Of a stretch of DNA of 64,000 nucleotides, positions 45,361-57,020 are shown piece by piece. Numbering within the stretch: the stretch's first letter is position 1; each line of letters starts with the position of its first letter. The notes under the pieces were generated by a model that was not told the DNA's origin, ran no database searches, and saw only the letters and a program-made list of their open reading frames with translations. Position numbers and translations under genes: made by a program. This DNA comes from Lophius americanus (taxonomy: Eukaryota; Chordata; Actinopteri; Lophiiformes; Lophiidae), in assembly GCA_037951165.1 (NCBI GenBank), contig JBBDHG010000041.1:3217501-3281500 (forward strand), read 5' to 3'.

Positions 45361-47181
45361 AAGATTCCTGATGTGACTTTTTACGTTTTTGTTCCATATG
45401 TATTCCCTGCAATGACTGGTTGTATGCACATATTTTATACACCTTCCTAATTACAGTCCAGCACAGATTAAGAACATAATACTGACTCTGGAGCTCGTCC
45501 TGCTCTACTTATAGTTACTTGTTACTATCCTTCTACCTGAGCTGCGGTGTATTATTACCTACGCAGGAACTTATTCCTGTACAGTTTGCATCCACCATCT
45601 ATCTTCCACCAAAGTGCACCTCTGCGTCTCCCTCCTTCCTCCCCTTTTAAGTTGTTGAAAGTTACAACCAGCAATTTTCCTCATAAATAATTTAGACTTC
45701 ATCCTTTTTTTTAACCCATGGAGACCCCCCCCCCCCCCCCCACACACACATATTTCACTTAAATATTTGCTATTGTTAGACCAGTCATCCAGGTCCAGCA
45801 GTGGCCGGGGGTGGGGGGGTAGAGGTTTATTCTGGGACAGGTATGCACACCCTCAGAGAGCTGGGGGGCGGAGGGGGGGGGGGGACCTGAGAGTGGTTGT
45901 GGTGCTGATTGGGGGCAATAAATCAAAGTAGGATTATCCGTATTGGCATTAGCCTCATTGTGCAAAATACATTTATTTCCAGAGAGTCAAATTTGCTGCC
46001 TTCCGCCCCCGACAGGAGGATGACGGCCTCCTTGTAGACACAGTTCCACAAACAGCCCCCCCACACGGTCCGTATATCACAGGTGGACAGCTGGGTATTC
46101 AGAACCCCCAACACAGTGTTTGTCCCCATTTATCTTCCTCGTCTCAGCACCGACACTTTATTCTTTACCTTAAGCTCCGATGATTCACTCGCTTCTATCT
46201 TCAGCTATATTTGCTTCCTATAATTATTGTCCGTCTTGTTTCCGTGGAAGTCAACAATTAAAACGAGACTTTAACCCCCGGATGGACGCCTCCCCAAAGG
46301 AGGAGCTATTAAAAATTACTTTTACGTTGTTGTCGCTCCGACTGACTGTAAATTGCGCAAAACAACAATTACACACACCGCTAATGAAATGACGTTGATG
46401 CGTTTTCTGTGGTGGGAGATCCCGATCCCCAGACACTCCCAGATGACCTTCAAGAACTATCGGTGCCGAGGTCCGACTCTTGGGTTTCCTGCGACGGGGC
46501 CAAGTAGCTACGCTTCAACGAAAACCGCATCGACCGAAAGTGACAGCCAGCTAGCCGAGGTGAAGAAATAACGTTCCTCACAAAGGCGTTGAGCCGTATT
46601 TGGCGGTCCAGAAGGAAAACTGGCAGAACTGGGACAGAGAAAATACAAATCATTGTTTGACAAACAGCATTTTTACAACATTTCCATAGTTTTCCCTTTG
46701 TCGCATTCTTGCACGTCTTGCTCAGGGTTTTATTTTACTTCGTCACTGATATGGTTGATGGAACCCTCTTGATTGTAATCTTCTGCTTGTTTTTCTCATT
46801 TCCACTTCTCTTACTTGGACACCCATTTCTCTTTTAGAAGAACAACTAATCAGAATGACTTCTGTCCCTGGCCGACTCCCATCGTTGATGCAGCTCAATT
46901 GGCTGAAAAAGCGCCGCCAAGGACTAGCTGCAGCTAATAGTGCGAGACAAAGCAAAAAAAAAAAAAAAGCAAAAAAAAGAAGAAGCAGGTCCAGAAAAAC
47001 GCTCACAGATGGCCGTTATTGAAAACGGAGGGGGGAGAAAACGGTGAAGGACCCACCTCAGATGAACTTTGCATGGACTTTCGTACTCCCTGCTTCTTTT
47101 TAGATACATATTCTTCTTTAGCGCCAGAAAAAGTTTTCTCTTGGTGTGAGTTGTGTCCCCTGTGTTCCTGTTGGACACAGA
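45361..47181. other. non-coding stretch with G/C homopolymers
   Basis: No gene was recognised. It contains C17 followed by (CA)n at 45725-45750 and a G12 run at 45873-45884. Open frames here are short and without motifs. Confidence 0.5.
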
Positions 47182-47207
47182 GGGGGGGGGGGGGGGGGGG
47201 GGGGGGG
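47182..47207 (+). repeat. poly-G run of 26
   Basis: An uninterrupted G26, the longest guanine run in the window. Sequencing length may be imprecise in such a run. Confidence 0.9.
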
Positions 47208-48654
47208 TATGTCATCAATGACATTTTACGTAATGACAAAGTACTGTTTACCACTGTGGTTGATCACCTTCTCTTTTTTGGAAAGGTACGGCGATCACAA
47301 ATCTCACGCCATCCTTTTTCACTGCGTTAGCTGCAAATTGGTGTTAGCTGCTTTTTTTCAATCTAACTATAAATCTTTTTGTGTTTCATACATACGCTGT
47401 GAAAAACTTCACATTCTTCTCATATATGTTTATGTGGACATAGATTCTGCATTTGACCTCGACCCCCCACCTACCTTTCTAACACCTTTGTTGCGTTAAT
47501 AAGGAATGGAGAGGAATCTCTGTTATCGGACAACTCAAAGTTTCTGCAATAAATACAGTCTCTCCGCTGTCTACCAATAATTATATATAGTCATACGTTT
47601 TGAGATTATGGATCATTAAGGGAAATGGGCGTATTTGCTTTTATTGCTTTTTTTTGCTGAGCCAATTAGCTTAGCTTAGAGAAGAAACAGCTACTCCGAC
47701 TTTGTCAATAAGTAGCAAAAATCTACTTACTGCTATTATATCTGAATCTGTACATAAGGCAAAGCAAAAAACTGCCAAGTAATGCTAAACCAAGCTAACT
47801 GCCTGCTATATCTCACTTCATATTAGCATAAGGGCATTAAAGGGGGTTTTGTGGTTCCAGGAGACACCAGGAGGTGTCGCTGGAGATGCAGTATAATCAC
47901 ATTTCACAGCATGTCAGATTCTGTCATGTTAGGTCTTCATGAATTTTAGGTTCATTTATATATTCAGCCTGAAGTTTAATCTCTAAATATACGTTTCTTA
48001 CCTTCCCTCCTTTTTTGTTTTGTTTCTGTTTGAGTCAAAAACTCCTCCAGCCTCCTTTGTGTGGCGGGACATTCCTCAGTCAAGGAGGTTGTTAAGCTGC
48101 TATCAGGCAAAGAGCTGGATGTCCTTTAGAGGAGTACTGAGGAGGAGGAGGAGGAGGAGGAGGAGGGGTCCTTTAACGGAGGGAAAGTAGAGGAAGGCTC
48201 TTAAGACAATTCCCTCCGAGAGAGACTTTGGCATTTTTGTGTCTTGCCGAAAAAATTTGGGACATTTATGCAGCTTTGATGGGCAGGAGAAATTTAATTA
48301 AATGTTGGATCTCAGAGGAAAGACACGATTGAAGAAAGTTTTGGGAGGAGGACTGGAGTAAAAGAACAGGGAAAGTGATGAAGACTCCTCACTTATACCC
48401 AATATTCTTTCATTTTGCTTTGTGAGTCAGTAGGACCCCTGTCACTTCACTCCTAGTGTATGTGTGTGTGTGTGAATTCAAATCGGGCTGTACCCTCCCC
48501 CTCCCCTCTCTGAACCCCCCCGCTACTATCATCACTCACACTGAATCCTCCGTTTCTCCTCTCTCTACATGCCGGCCGGCCTCTGCAGCTTTTCTTTAAG
48601 GCAGATAGCTTGTGTTTATTTTTTTATTTTGTTTTTCTTCTGTCGGTGTTGTTC
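47208..48654. other. non-coding stretch
   Basis: No gene was recognised. (GGA)9-type sequence lies at 48138-48167. Sequence from about 48000 on is free of recognisable mobile elements. Confidence 0.4.
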
Positions 48655-48795
48655 TCAGCAAACTGGAACAGCCTCTGCTTTAGTAGGAGGGGAATAAAGG
48701 GAAGGTGCTGCAGGATGTGGGCGAAGGACAGAGAGCAGTCTGTGTAAGTTTTTCACTCCATTCAGCTATAATGGGAGAGGCTTGTTAGAGAGAGA

Positions 48796-48836
<41 letters not shown>

Positions 48837-48985
48837 AGAGAGAGGGAGGGAGGGAGAGAGAGAGAGAGAGGGGAGTTTGAGCAGAGGACTCACTGCAGTG
48901 CAGGTGGATCACAACTATCTGGTGAAGAGGAAGAGTAGTCAGCAGCAGTCGACACTCCTTGGCTGTCTAGCAGGTTTGTTGCACA
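48655..48985 (+). other. candidate 5' exon region with GA tract
   Basis: The plus strand contains CAGGATGTGGGCGAAGGAC, a start codon with A at -3, followed by TCTGT|GTAAGTT, an excellent donor (about 48743). Downstream, (GA)n/(GGGA)n spans 48786-48873, then a segment open in one frame (VDHNYLVKRKSSQQQSTLL) ends at GCAG|GTTTGT (about 48972). The two pieces do not join in frame with the acceptors I can see. It may be a 5' untranslated exon or chance. Confidence 0.2.
48786..48873 (+). repeat. (GA)n / (GGGA)n microsatellite
   Basis: Purine-only tract of 88 bp with GGGAGGGA interruptions in its right half. Confidence 0.96.
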
Positions 48986-49969
48986 GATTCTTATTTTATT
49001 ACAGTTCTTGTAAAAGTTGGATGCTGTTATCTCACCATTATCTATCCCTGCTGCCCGTGAGCAGCTCTAGCATTTCTAGAAAAGCCGACAGAAGCCAGAG
49101 AGAAATCACAGATCTGTGATATGTAAGAGAAACAAAAACGTGTTTAGTGGATTGGGATAATGTGTTTTTCTGCTCGTCTGTGTCTCACACATAATCAGGC
49201 TGCATGCAAAAAACATGGTGCTGGAAACTTTGTACTGGGGTTGCTTCATGATCGGTGAAGAAGAAGAGGTCCTCTTCCTCTCCGTCCAGATGGGTTCTTT
49301 TTAGGACGGAGAAGAATAGAGCTGTGAATGGGCCCAAGAGGGCTTGTGTGCAGCAGAGAGGTGCCGCCCTCTCAAGTGTCAGCATGCTGAGGGAAGGAGG
49401 GGGGGGGGGGTTAGGTTCGTGTGCTTGTTTTTTGTAGAAGGGCGGGGGGGGTCGGGTTTTGTGCATTTGGTTGGAAAGGAGATTTTACCAGTATTTAACC
49501 CAACACTCGCTATAAAAAATGTGCCTTTAAAGTTTTTGCATGTTTTGTCATTTACACTTTTACACTTTGCCCCCGAGGGAAAGGCGGGAAGATCCAGTCA
49601 TGCGCTGTAGTTGTTGTGCGTCTCTTCACACGTATCTGTTTTCTATTGTACGACCACTGATAAGGATTTGTTAACAGCTGCTTGATTCCAATATTGGCCG
49701 TTTTTTTTCTCGATAGCTGGGTTTTGAAGGGAAACTTGATTCCCACTGGAGATTTTGTTGTCAGCTGTTTACATGAGTTGTGATGGAATAGTATGTGTCT
49801 GACGGGGTAAATATACTGTGTGTCTGTGTTTTATCACATCTATCGTGTCATCAGGGGAATTTTCAAATCAAGTAAGAGTTTGATAACCAGGAAAACTCAA
49901 AAAACCGAGGGGAAAGGGCGAGAACACAGACGTTCGGCCAACGGGGGGAGGGTCTTAGTTTGATGTGAT
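48986..49969. other. non-coding stretch with G-runs
   Basis: No gene recognised. G12 at 49399-49410 and G8 at 49444-49451. Confidence 0.5.
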
Positions 49970-50295
49970 GGACAATCGGCTGAGCGGCCTCACTGGTTAC
50001 ACGTATGCGCCGTACGCACACACCCAAGTATAAACTACGAACATCTCACAAGCAAACCAAAACAGTTCGGCACGCTGGACTAAATCAGACCCTTCAAATG
50101 TAATCAACCCCGAGGAACATAGCAAGTTCTTAGATGCTAATGTTAGCCAAGTGGCTAATGCTAATGAGAACGCAGAGCCAGCCAGGAGCCCGATGCACGT
50201 ATGTATGCTGTCCTACGTGGTTTTAAAATGTTCGATAAACAATCTAACTAACTAGGAAATCGGTATCGGAGGGTCAGACTTTATCAAAAATAGAT
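49970..50295 (-). mobile_element. hAT-like nonautonomous element, partial
   Basis: Reverse-orientation match to 3278-3891: GACAATCGGCTGAGCGGCCT, TACACGTATGCGCC, GAGGAACATAGCAAGTTC, GAGAACGCAGAGCCAGCC and, at the far end, ATCGGTATCGGAGGGTCAGA. The terminal repeat itself is lost at both ends. Confidence 0.65.
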
Positions 50296-50929
50296 TATCG
50301 TCCAATAAAATTGCATTCTGTGAAATTCTACTCAGTGCAGTTGAAAAGGCTTGGACTCAGTTCCGACCTTTTAACTTGAGCTCTAGCTAGAGTTCTGTAA
50401 TCTAGAGGGTGTCAGAATACTAGATTTATGCTGAATATGTTCAGAAGTGGGTTCTTGTTCTTGTAGTAAAGTAGATTAAGTAATCAGTTACTGCTACTGG
50501 CTTCTTCTTTTTTTACATATCGTCGTAGAAACATTGCAAACTGTCTCCTAAAGGTGCATTTGTAGGTTTTGCTTTCTTTTCCTGCATGATGTAGCATATT
50601 CCTCATGACAGATGACTTTGTTTCTGCTCCGTCAGCAGAGGAGGAGTAGAACCCTCTGAACACATCCTTTTTTTCTCTGGCACTCGCTGGCATGGTGACG
50701 ACTCATTCCTCTCGGGAATCCTGACAAGCCGTATCAAATATGTGTTCGGCTTTTCTTTTTTTGTTTGTTGTTTTTTTCAGTGAAGTAAAAAAAAAGAGGA
50801 GGAAGACATGCTTGGTCTTCGTCTTCTGGTCCTTCGTAGAGGCTTTCTCATTATTTCAGATATCAGATCATGCTGGTCTTGATTTCATACAAGGCATATT
50901 TGTGTATCAGCTGCATTCACTGGTTCAAG
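50296..50929. other. non-coding stretch
   Basis: No gene or repeat recognised. Confidence 0.45.
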
Positions 50930-50953
50930 CCCCCCCCCCCCCCCCCCCCCCCC
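50930..50953 (+). repeat. poly-C run of 24
   Basis: Uninterrupted C24 in otherwise unique sequence. Confidence 0.92.
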
Positions 50954-51114
50954 TCTCTGGTCAAGGCTTTCACGTTTATGTATCTGTTCAGGTATAACAT
51001 ATTTTATCTCACAAATGACTTAAAGCACTCCGACCTTGGACATGTAAGGATTGGCAATGAAAATGGACATTTAGCGCTTCTTATTGATTTGATCTTATTC
51101 TCGATATATCGTAT

Positions 51115-51180
51115 ATAAGGATGTTATGGAATCGTCATCGTCGCAGCCACAGATCCTTCGTGTTAACGCGATTCGAGCCA
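51115..51180 (-). repeat. family A terminal fragment
   Basis: AAGGATGTTATGGAATCGTC, ATCGTCGCAGCCACAGATCC and TTCGTGTTAACGCGATTC match the reverse-orientation start of family A seen at 29684 and 63405. Confidence 0.6.
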
Positions 51181-51544
51181 GATAGTGAATCTCAGGACTG
51201 TCGGGGACAAATGTCCGGGTTAGTCCGGCGCCGTCGTGACAATCAAAAAGATTCGGACCAGCCATGACGTCCAGGTTCTGCGTTCTAGACTCCTACTAGT
51301 CCAGATACGCCATCACCTTTTTAAAAACAAAGAAGGTTTGGACACAGGATGAAAAATGTAATGATCAGAAATGATCAAGACCGCTAGTTTCTTTGCTGAC
51401 AGCTAATAAACGTTTTTTCTGCGTCGGAAATCTCAAACTAAACTTTACTGATAATTATAAATGTTGAGATTTGGAGGCAGCGGCGGACGGGTGGGCACTC
51501 ATTCCGGGCCCGACGATCGGACTGTGCAATGTGAGCAGAGCAGT
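51181..51544. other. non-coding stretch
   Basis: No gene or repeat recognised. Confidence 0.4.
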
Positions 51545-51592
51545 CATAGAGAGAAAGGGATCAGCTGAAAGAGGAAGACGAAGGAAGACTTG
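51545..51592 (+). repeat. RTE LINE 3'-terminal scrap
   Basis: AAAGGGATCAGCTGAAAGAG followed by GAAGACGAAGGAAGAC is the decayed terminus of the RTE family (compare 44000-44022 and 2660-2690). Only the last ~45 bp remains. Confidence 0.5.
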
Positions 51593-52121
51593 TAAAATAG
51601 TCTCAGTGCCCAGGATGAAGAGTACTTTCTAACTACGTCCAAAGTTCAGCCCCTTGAAGGGAGTTTTTCTTTTTTTTTTACAAATGTCCCAAAATTTGCG
51701 ATGAATTCCTGAAAATGAAACAAACAACAGGTGCCAATGAATATTAATTCGCAAAGAAGATGGCATCCATAGTTTCTGTCCACAAAACATTTACCCAAAC
51801 TGCGGTTGACCAACCTGTAGAAGACGTGAGAAAGTAACCGCTCAGCTGAAATCTGTTTGGGTCTCTGCGGCCCCCTCAGATCAGATAAAACGATTTAGCT
51901 GCATATCACGGTGTGGATGATGAATGGAGCTCGCACGGCGCACGCCTTGAGACAGCATATTTTCCTGATGAGGACACATCAGAGATGATCAGACTGACCT
52001 CTGAGAAACACGCTTTCTGCACGGGGAAAAGTTGTTTTTCTGTCCAGTGGTGGAGTAGCGACAGTATTGAGCAATCTGTCTAAAAAGAGACTTGTGTTTC
52101 TACTTAAGTAGGCATGATAGA

Positions 52122-52123
<2 letters not shown>
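51593..52123. other. non-coding stretch
   Basis: No gene or repeat recognised. Confidence 0.4.
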
Positions 52124-52187
<64 letters not shown>

Positions 52188-52190
52188 GTG
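52124..52190 (+). repeat. (GT)n microsatellite
   Basis: About 50 bp of pure GT, then GTATGTGTATGTGTGTG. Confidence 0.97.
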
Positions 52191-52290
52191 ACTTTTCACT
52201 AAGAGACAAGGAGGAATTGTCATATTGTCTTAGAAATGGGTGTTTCTCTTTTTTCTAACTGTAAATCACTATAAATGACTAGTTTATGTA

Positions 52291-52291
<1 letters not shown>

Positions 52292-52358
<67 letters not shown>
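52292..52358 (+). repeat. (TG)33 microsatellite
   Basis: A pure TG run only 101 bp downstream of the previous one, same strand phase. Confidence 0.97.
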
Positions 52359-52359
<1 letters not shown>

Positions 52360-52587
52360 TTAAATACCCTGGCCCATGATTATGTCATGGAGCATGGTTT
52401 CCAGCTGTCTGACTCTGCTGCATTAGCTTTAGTCTTCATGAATGTCAGGCCCGGCCTCAGAGAGTGTGCGTGTCCTTTTACGTGTCTCTGTGTGAACTGG
52501 AGGCATTTGTGAGTTCTGATCGAGTGCTTGACTCCACGCTCTAAACTCTGCGGAGCTTCACCTGTCGGCCTGGTGAACGTTTTTTCT

Positions 52588-52609
52588 GGGGGGGGGGGGG
52601 GGGGGGGGG
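52588..52609 (+). repeat. poly-G run of 22
   Basis: Uninterrupted G22 after a short T-run. Confidence 0.92.
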
Positions 52610-53399
52610 TTTGCCGGAGATGATTGTGATTTTGGGCGTGATGGAGCGCCGGGGTTCAGCTCTAATTGGAACCAAATGTACTTGGGCCGGGTCTCACTGA
52701 GGGGCTTAGATGTGAACGTTGACAAAGACCTGCACATTTCAACTTTAATGCAGGTGCACACACGCCGGCCTGAACCCGCTGTGATTGGGTTTCTTTGCAG
52801 AAAGCAAAGAAAGAACCAACCGTCACTGAAGCAATATTTATTTTTACCGTCAGGGTCATTTCCTCTGGTTGACTCTGAGGTCTTTTCAAATGCGATATTC
52901 TGGGGGACACAGCTAACCGATCTTCAATTTCCACTTAAATAGCGGTTTGTTGAAATAAGTCGCTCGTCCACAGACGGTTTAACCACGTTCCAGTCATTAA
53001 TCAGACTCGCGGAAATGCCTTGAAAAGAAATGCAGATGCTCTGTGGTTGAACAGTTTACAGAGGATCGGTCCTCTTGTGTTCTAGCCGTCCATGACGGTA
53101 CCGTTTGGGTCGTATCACCGCCAAAGCATCATCCGGCACCTGTCTTTGTCCACGGTGTCTTGACCCTTCTAACCTCTAGCGTCTTCGCCGAGGAATGTAC
53201 TACACATGGACTGCGCCGACCAGGTCAGAGGTCGCGGAAATGCTTCAACCCAGCTTCAACTCAGAAGTTTTCTCTCTTGACTCGTCGCTACAGTTTCACA
53301 GTATTTGTACAGCAGGAGGAGATAAACTTTGGACATGATCATCTTATAGTAGGTGTTAAGATAAATAAACCGTTGATGTAGATGCTGAATGTTACTCTG
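52610..53399. other. unique non-coding stretch
   Basis: No gene was recognised. A plus-strand frame of 112 residues (53043-53381) lacks any family motif and has no matching splice context. Confidence 0.4.
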
Positions 53400-54305
53400 A
53401 TTATTTACTGAAGCAAGAGGTTGGAAGAATAGGTCTTGTGCCGATTGGCGAGGCGGAGAGATCGAGATTGGAAGGATGTGCAGCAGGTTCTGGTCATTAA
53501 GGATAGAGATGGAACGAGTTCTTAGGATGATTGAGGTGATGATAGAAGAAAATTGAAGAGGGGGGATGCGGGTGGAAGGACATGTAAATCAAGAAGTCCC
53601 ATGGATCAGTCATGTTGAGGTGGGAGAAGCTTTGAAGAGAATGAAGAATGGAAGGGTGTCTAGTCCTGATGACATACCAGTGGATGTATGGAGGAGTGTA
53701 GGGAGAGAAGGGAGTGGAGTAGTTAACGCCATTGTTCAATTTTGTCTTGGAGAGTGAGAGGATGCCTGAGGAAAAGTGTACTGGTGCCGATTCTCAAGAA
53801 CAAGGATGACGCTCAGACATGTCGCAACTATAGGTGTTTCAAGCTGGTGATCCACATGACGAAGATCTGGGAAAGAGTAGTGGAAGCTAGTTTAGGGGTA
53901 GACGGGACAATGTCTGAGCAGTGGTCTGGTTTCACGCCAAGACAGAACACCACAGATGCGATGTTTGCTCTGAGAGTGCTGATGGAGAAGTGTAGAGAAG
54001 GTCAGAAGGAGTTTCATGGTGTCTTCAGGGGTTAAGAGGAAGAGTAGGACTTGTGGGAGGAATTGTGGGATTGTGTGAGGAAGTCCAAGTACGTGAGCAT
54101 CACGACAGCGGCGAGGTGTGCAGTGAGAGTAACGGATGAGCTCACGGTGGAGGTGGGAATACACCTCGGAAACAACAGGGAGTGTGGAAACGAGGTGAAG
54201 ACGCCGGTGCAGGCTGGGTGGAGTGGGCGGAAAGGAGCGTCGAAAGTTAACGGAGACAGAAGAGCAGCAACGCCTAAATGTAACCACCTAAGACGACTCG
54301 GAGGT
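53400..54305 (+). pseudogene. RTE-type LINE reverse transcriptase, core deleted
   Basis: The order of recognisable pieces is an ADWRGGEIEIGRMCSRF-like lead (about 53440), VPWISHVEVGEALKRM then KNGRVSSPDDIPVDVWR (53597-53695), RKSVLVPILKNKDDAQTC (53770-53820), MTKIWERVVE (about 53857-53886), NTTDAMFALRVLMEK and CREGQKEFHGVF (53950-54025), LWEELWDCVRKS in a new frame (54052-54085), then VRVTDELTVEVGIHLG (54120-54170). Next comes an abrupt jump to RECGNEVKTPVQAGWSG (54178-54230). The jump removes the segment that normally carries the catalytic FADD, and the first catalytic Asp region (FVDLEKAYD) is degraded. Frameshifts occur at about 53745 and 54035. The element is dead. Confidence 0.9.
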
Positions 54306-54572
54306 TGAGGACACGTTACGACAGGCCAGTTCTCCCCAACAGCTACGACCAACTTTCACTTTCTAGCATGTATCACCTTTCAGTTTGGTTTCTCGCCGTT
54401 TGCAATTGTTTCCTGTGCGTTAGTTCAGTATACCTAGTTATTAGATCTGGACCGGACCGAGTCAAAGGGACCATCATGTGTCTTAAACCAGATCAGCTGT
54501 TTGTGGAGTTGAATCCCGTGACATCAAAGTGAGGTGCAGGCAAAGATTGAGAGGTGCGTTATGAGTCTTTAT
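54306..54572. other. non-coding spacer
   Basis: Nothing recognised. Confidence 0.4.
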
Positions 54573-54601
54573 ATAAGCCCCCTCTCCCAAAGGGGGCTTA
54601 T
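54573..54601. other. perfect short hairpin
   Basis: ATAAGCCCCCT and its complement AGGGGGCTTAT are separated by 7 bases, giving an 11-bp stem with a small loop. No neighbouring RNA gene was found. Confidence 0.7.
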
Positions 54602-56535
54602 AGAGTTACCAGTATGCATAAGGGGAAGTAGTCTACCACCTTAAAAAAAGCACAGGACTGAATTCAGGCAATAAGTGCTAATTTCTCAGTTCCCTGAGAA
54701 GGTCTACAATAATAAAGACTTTTGAAGCCGTATGTCTGTTCTACTTTGTCGGGGGGGGGGGGGGATACATGGAGAAAGGGTGAAGCTTCCTCTGAGAGCT
54801 CTTAGAGGAACCGGAGAGTTTCAAAAACACGGGAGAACTTTTTTTTGGATGAATTTGGTTGTTCCAGATGTGACTTTGTCTGCTGGGCCTTTGCAGCTCT
54901 GTGTAATCTGACGTGGCAGGATCATGGAATTGTAGAAAAAGGAGGAGTGGAGCGAAGATTTTCCCTTATTCATCCTGTCTTTGTCAGGTTTTTTTTTTAA
55001 ATAAAACTAAGCATCATACCATCAAAAACACATAAACCTTCCACACGACCCTGTGACACACTGCAAAACCGGTACTGGTCCATGAAAGTCTGAAGTTTAT
55101 GACCTCATCACTCAGTGATAAGCTCTCCTATCCTGGCCAATGTTGTCACGAGGTAGGCCGGAGGAATGGCCTCACAATTTCCTCTTAAATTTCTTTAGAA
55201 CCAGTTCTGACCCAAACCTGGAAGCCATTTCTGAAGTCAGGATCCTGTTGCTACGGTCCAGAGATGAGATTTGAGTAAAGCCCTTTGTATATGGACGGAG
55301 TCCAGTTGGACGGTCCACACCTCCCATCCTGGGAATTGCATCAGGCTGAAGATCTCATTGTTGGAAACAGCTGTGCTCCGATGTCGGATGGACTCAGCAG
55401 AGACCGTTTACTGCCATCAACCACTGCAAACAGACTTTGGATCAGTAGCATAAAGATTTTTTACAAGGTGATTTTGGTCACGTGAGCAAGAATTTGGGAA
55501 TAAAGTGACGCTCTTTCATGACTATATTTTACAATGTCAGCAATGCAGCAACAGTGGAAACAAGTGGAAGCTAAACAAAAAGCGTTTTTCAATTCCACTT
55601 TATCCACTGCGCGCCAACGTAATTATCTACCCTATAGACTCAGCGAACAGGTTCGGTGGGCTACCCGATGCAGTCGTTAGTTTGTCCTGCAGTGTTGGAC
55701 TGTATAGCAAACTGACTCTGTAGAAACTGGAAAACTTGGATTGGTTCCACCTGATCCCCAAAAACCTAAAATAACCACATTACACTGTCAGAAAAGACGG
55801 AAAACTGTCATTATTATAGCTAATTATTATAGATTATTGCTGGGAAGAAGGTCTGGCAGGTCATTATCAGTACAGGACAGACCAGAATGGACCTCCGAGT
55901 GTCCTCAGTGCCCTCTATAGTGTTGCGTCACCAGGGCAGGGACCGGCCCATGTCAAAAGCGTCAGATGGGTTGCCGTCAATGTCGACAAACCCACCTGAC
56001 CCGGCTTGAAACACGGATCAGGAGTCTAAAGAAGGCGTGAGAATTGAAATACAGCGTTACATTTGTGCCATAATATCGAAACCCTGTGGCGCCCGCCACA
56101 CCGGTACGATTGTATGGGTTACCCTACTGTATTTCAAAGCTGTCAATCACACGATGAAGAGAGAACCGCCCACTTTCTCTTCTCTAAACATTGACATATG
56201 ACAAAAAGATGGCATTCCAACATTCCTTCGTATTCCTAGTTCCGGAGTTTCTCACATACCCAGTGGGGAAATGAAATAATCAGCCCCTGCACTAAAATGT
56301 TTCGCTTTAGTTTTTGATGTTAGTCAACAAACAAATTAAAAAATTATTTTTTACGGGTGTTTTTATATGTGCCACAAAGAAAGGAACGTAAACGTTATAA
56401 AAAATATACAGGCGGTCGGGGTTACGTTAAAGGGCGAAGACTTTTCTTTTTTTCCCATGAAGACGCGCTTAGAGTTGATTTACATTTATTTAAAATGAAG
56501 AGAGATATACAAATCATTTAATTCCAACATAAACG
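54602..56535. other. non-coding stretch
   Basis: No gene was recognised. G14 lies at 54751-54764. TTTTTTTTTAAATAAAACT near 54988-55007 resembles a polyadenylation site without a visible gene. Confidence 0.45.
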
Positions 56536-56539
56536 AGAT

Positions 56540-56764
56540 CGGGGGAGTTATTCAGTGCCGCTCCCTGAGGCCCGCTTACCGTTGTGGGCTGAAGTTAGTG
56601 AACACATCCCAGATTCCTCTCGCATGAGAGGACGGGGTCTGAGGCGCCAAAGGAGAGACGAAACTAAACTTGTGAGTGTGTGAGGTCACCGGCGACCCGC
56701 TGTTGCATCATTATTCCTGGGCTCCGCCCCCGCGGACGAAGCGCGTAGAGTTCGAGATGGAGAG
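56540..56764 (+). promoter_or_regulatory. candidate GC-rich promoter and first exon
   Basis: CpG-containing, G+C-rich sequence stands out from its A+T-rich left flank. It includes a GC box (GGCTCCGCCCCCGCGG, about 56720-56735), then TTCGAGATGGAGAG|GTGAGA with a start codon at 56757-56759 and a good donor at 56765. Transcription start is not defined by any TATA box. Support is motif-based only. Confidence 0.3.
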
Positions 56765-56873
56765 GTGAGACTGGAGGTCACCTGCTCAGAGAAAGTTTTG
56801 TGCGTCAGAGTCGGGGGAGCGATTTATGAATTATCTCCGTCCTTCTCCCCTCATATTCTTGTTTCCTCTGCAG

Positions 56874-57020
56874 CTGCTCCGGCGCCGAGAGGGAGAGAAA
56901 AACGAGGGAGCGTGAATCAGTATTCTAAACAGCGACTCCTGCCAGTGGGCCGGGTGTTCCCCTCCACCGACACATCTGTAATAAAACATTTTCTGGTTTC
57001 GTAATGTGCGGCTAATCAAG
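56874..57020 (+). other. candidate second exon after a 109-bp intron
   Basis: The sequence CTCCGTCCTTCTCCCCTCAT, ATTCTTGTTTCCTCTGCAG gives an exceptionally strong acceptor ending at 56873, and ATCAAG|GTGAAG a plausible donor at 57021. The implied intron of 109 bp is typical of compact fish introns. Joined to the upstream ATG the frame stops after about 20 codons, so these may be untranslated or lncRNA exons rather than coding. Confidence 0.3.

Noticed and set aside
53043..53381. Plus-strand 112-residue open frame
   Set aside because: No family motif and no convincing splice sites; chance frame is likelier.
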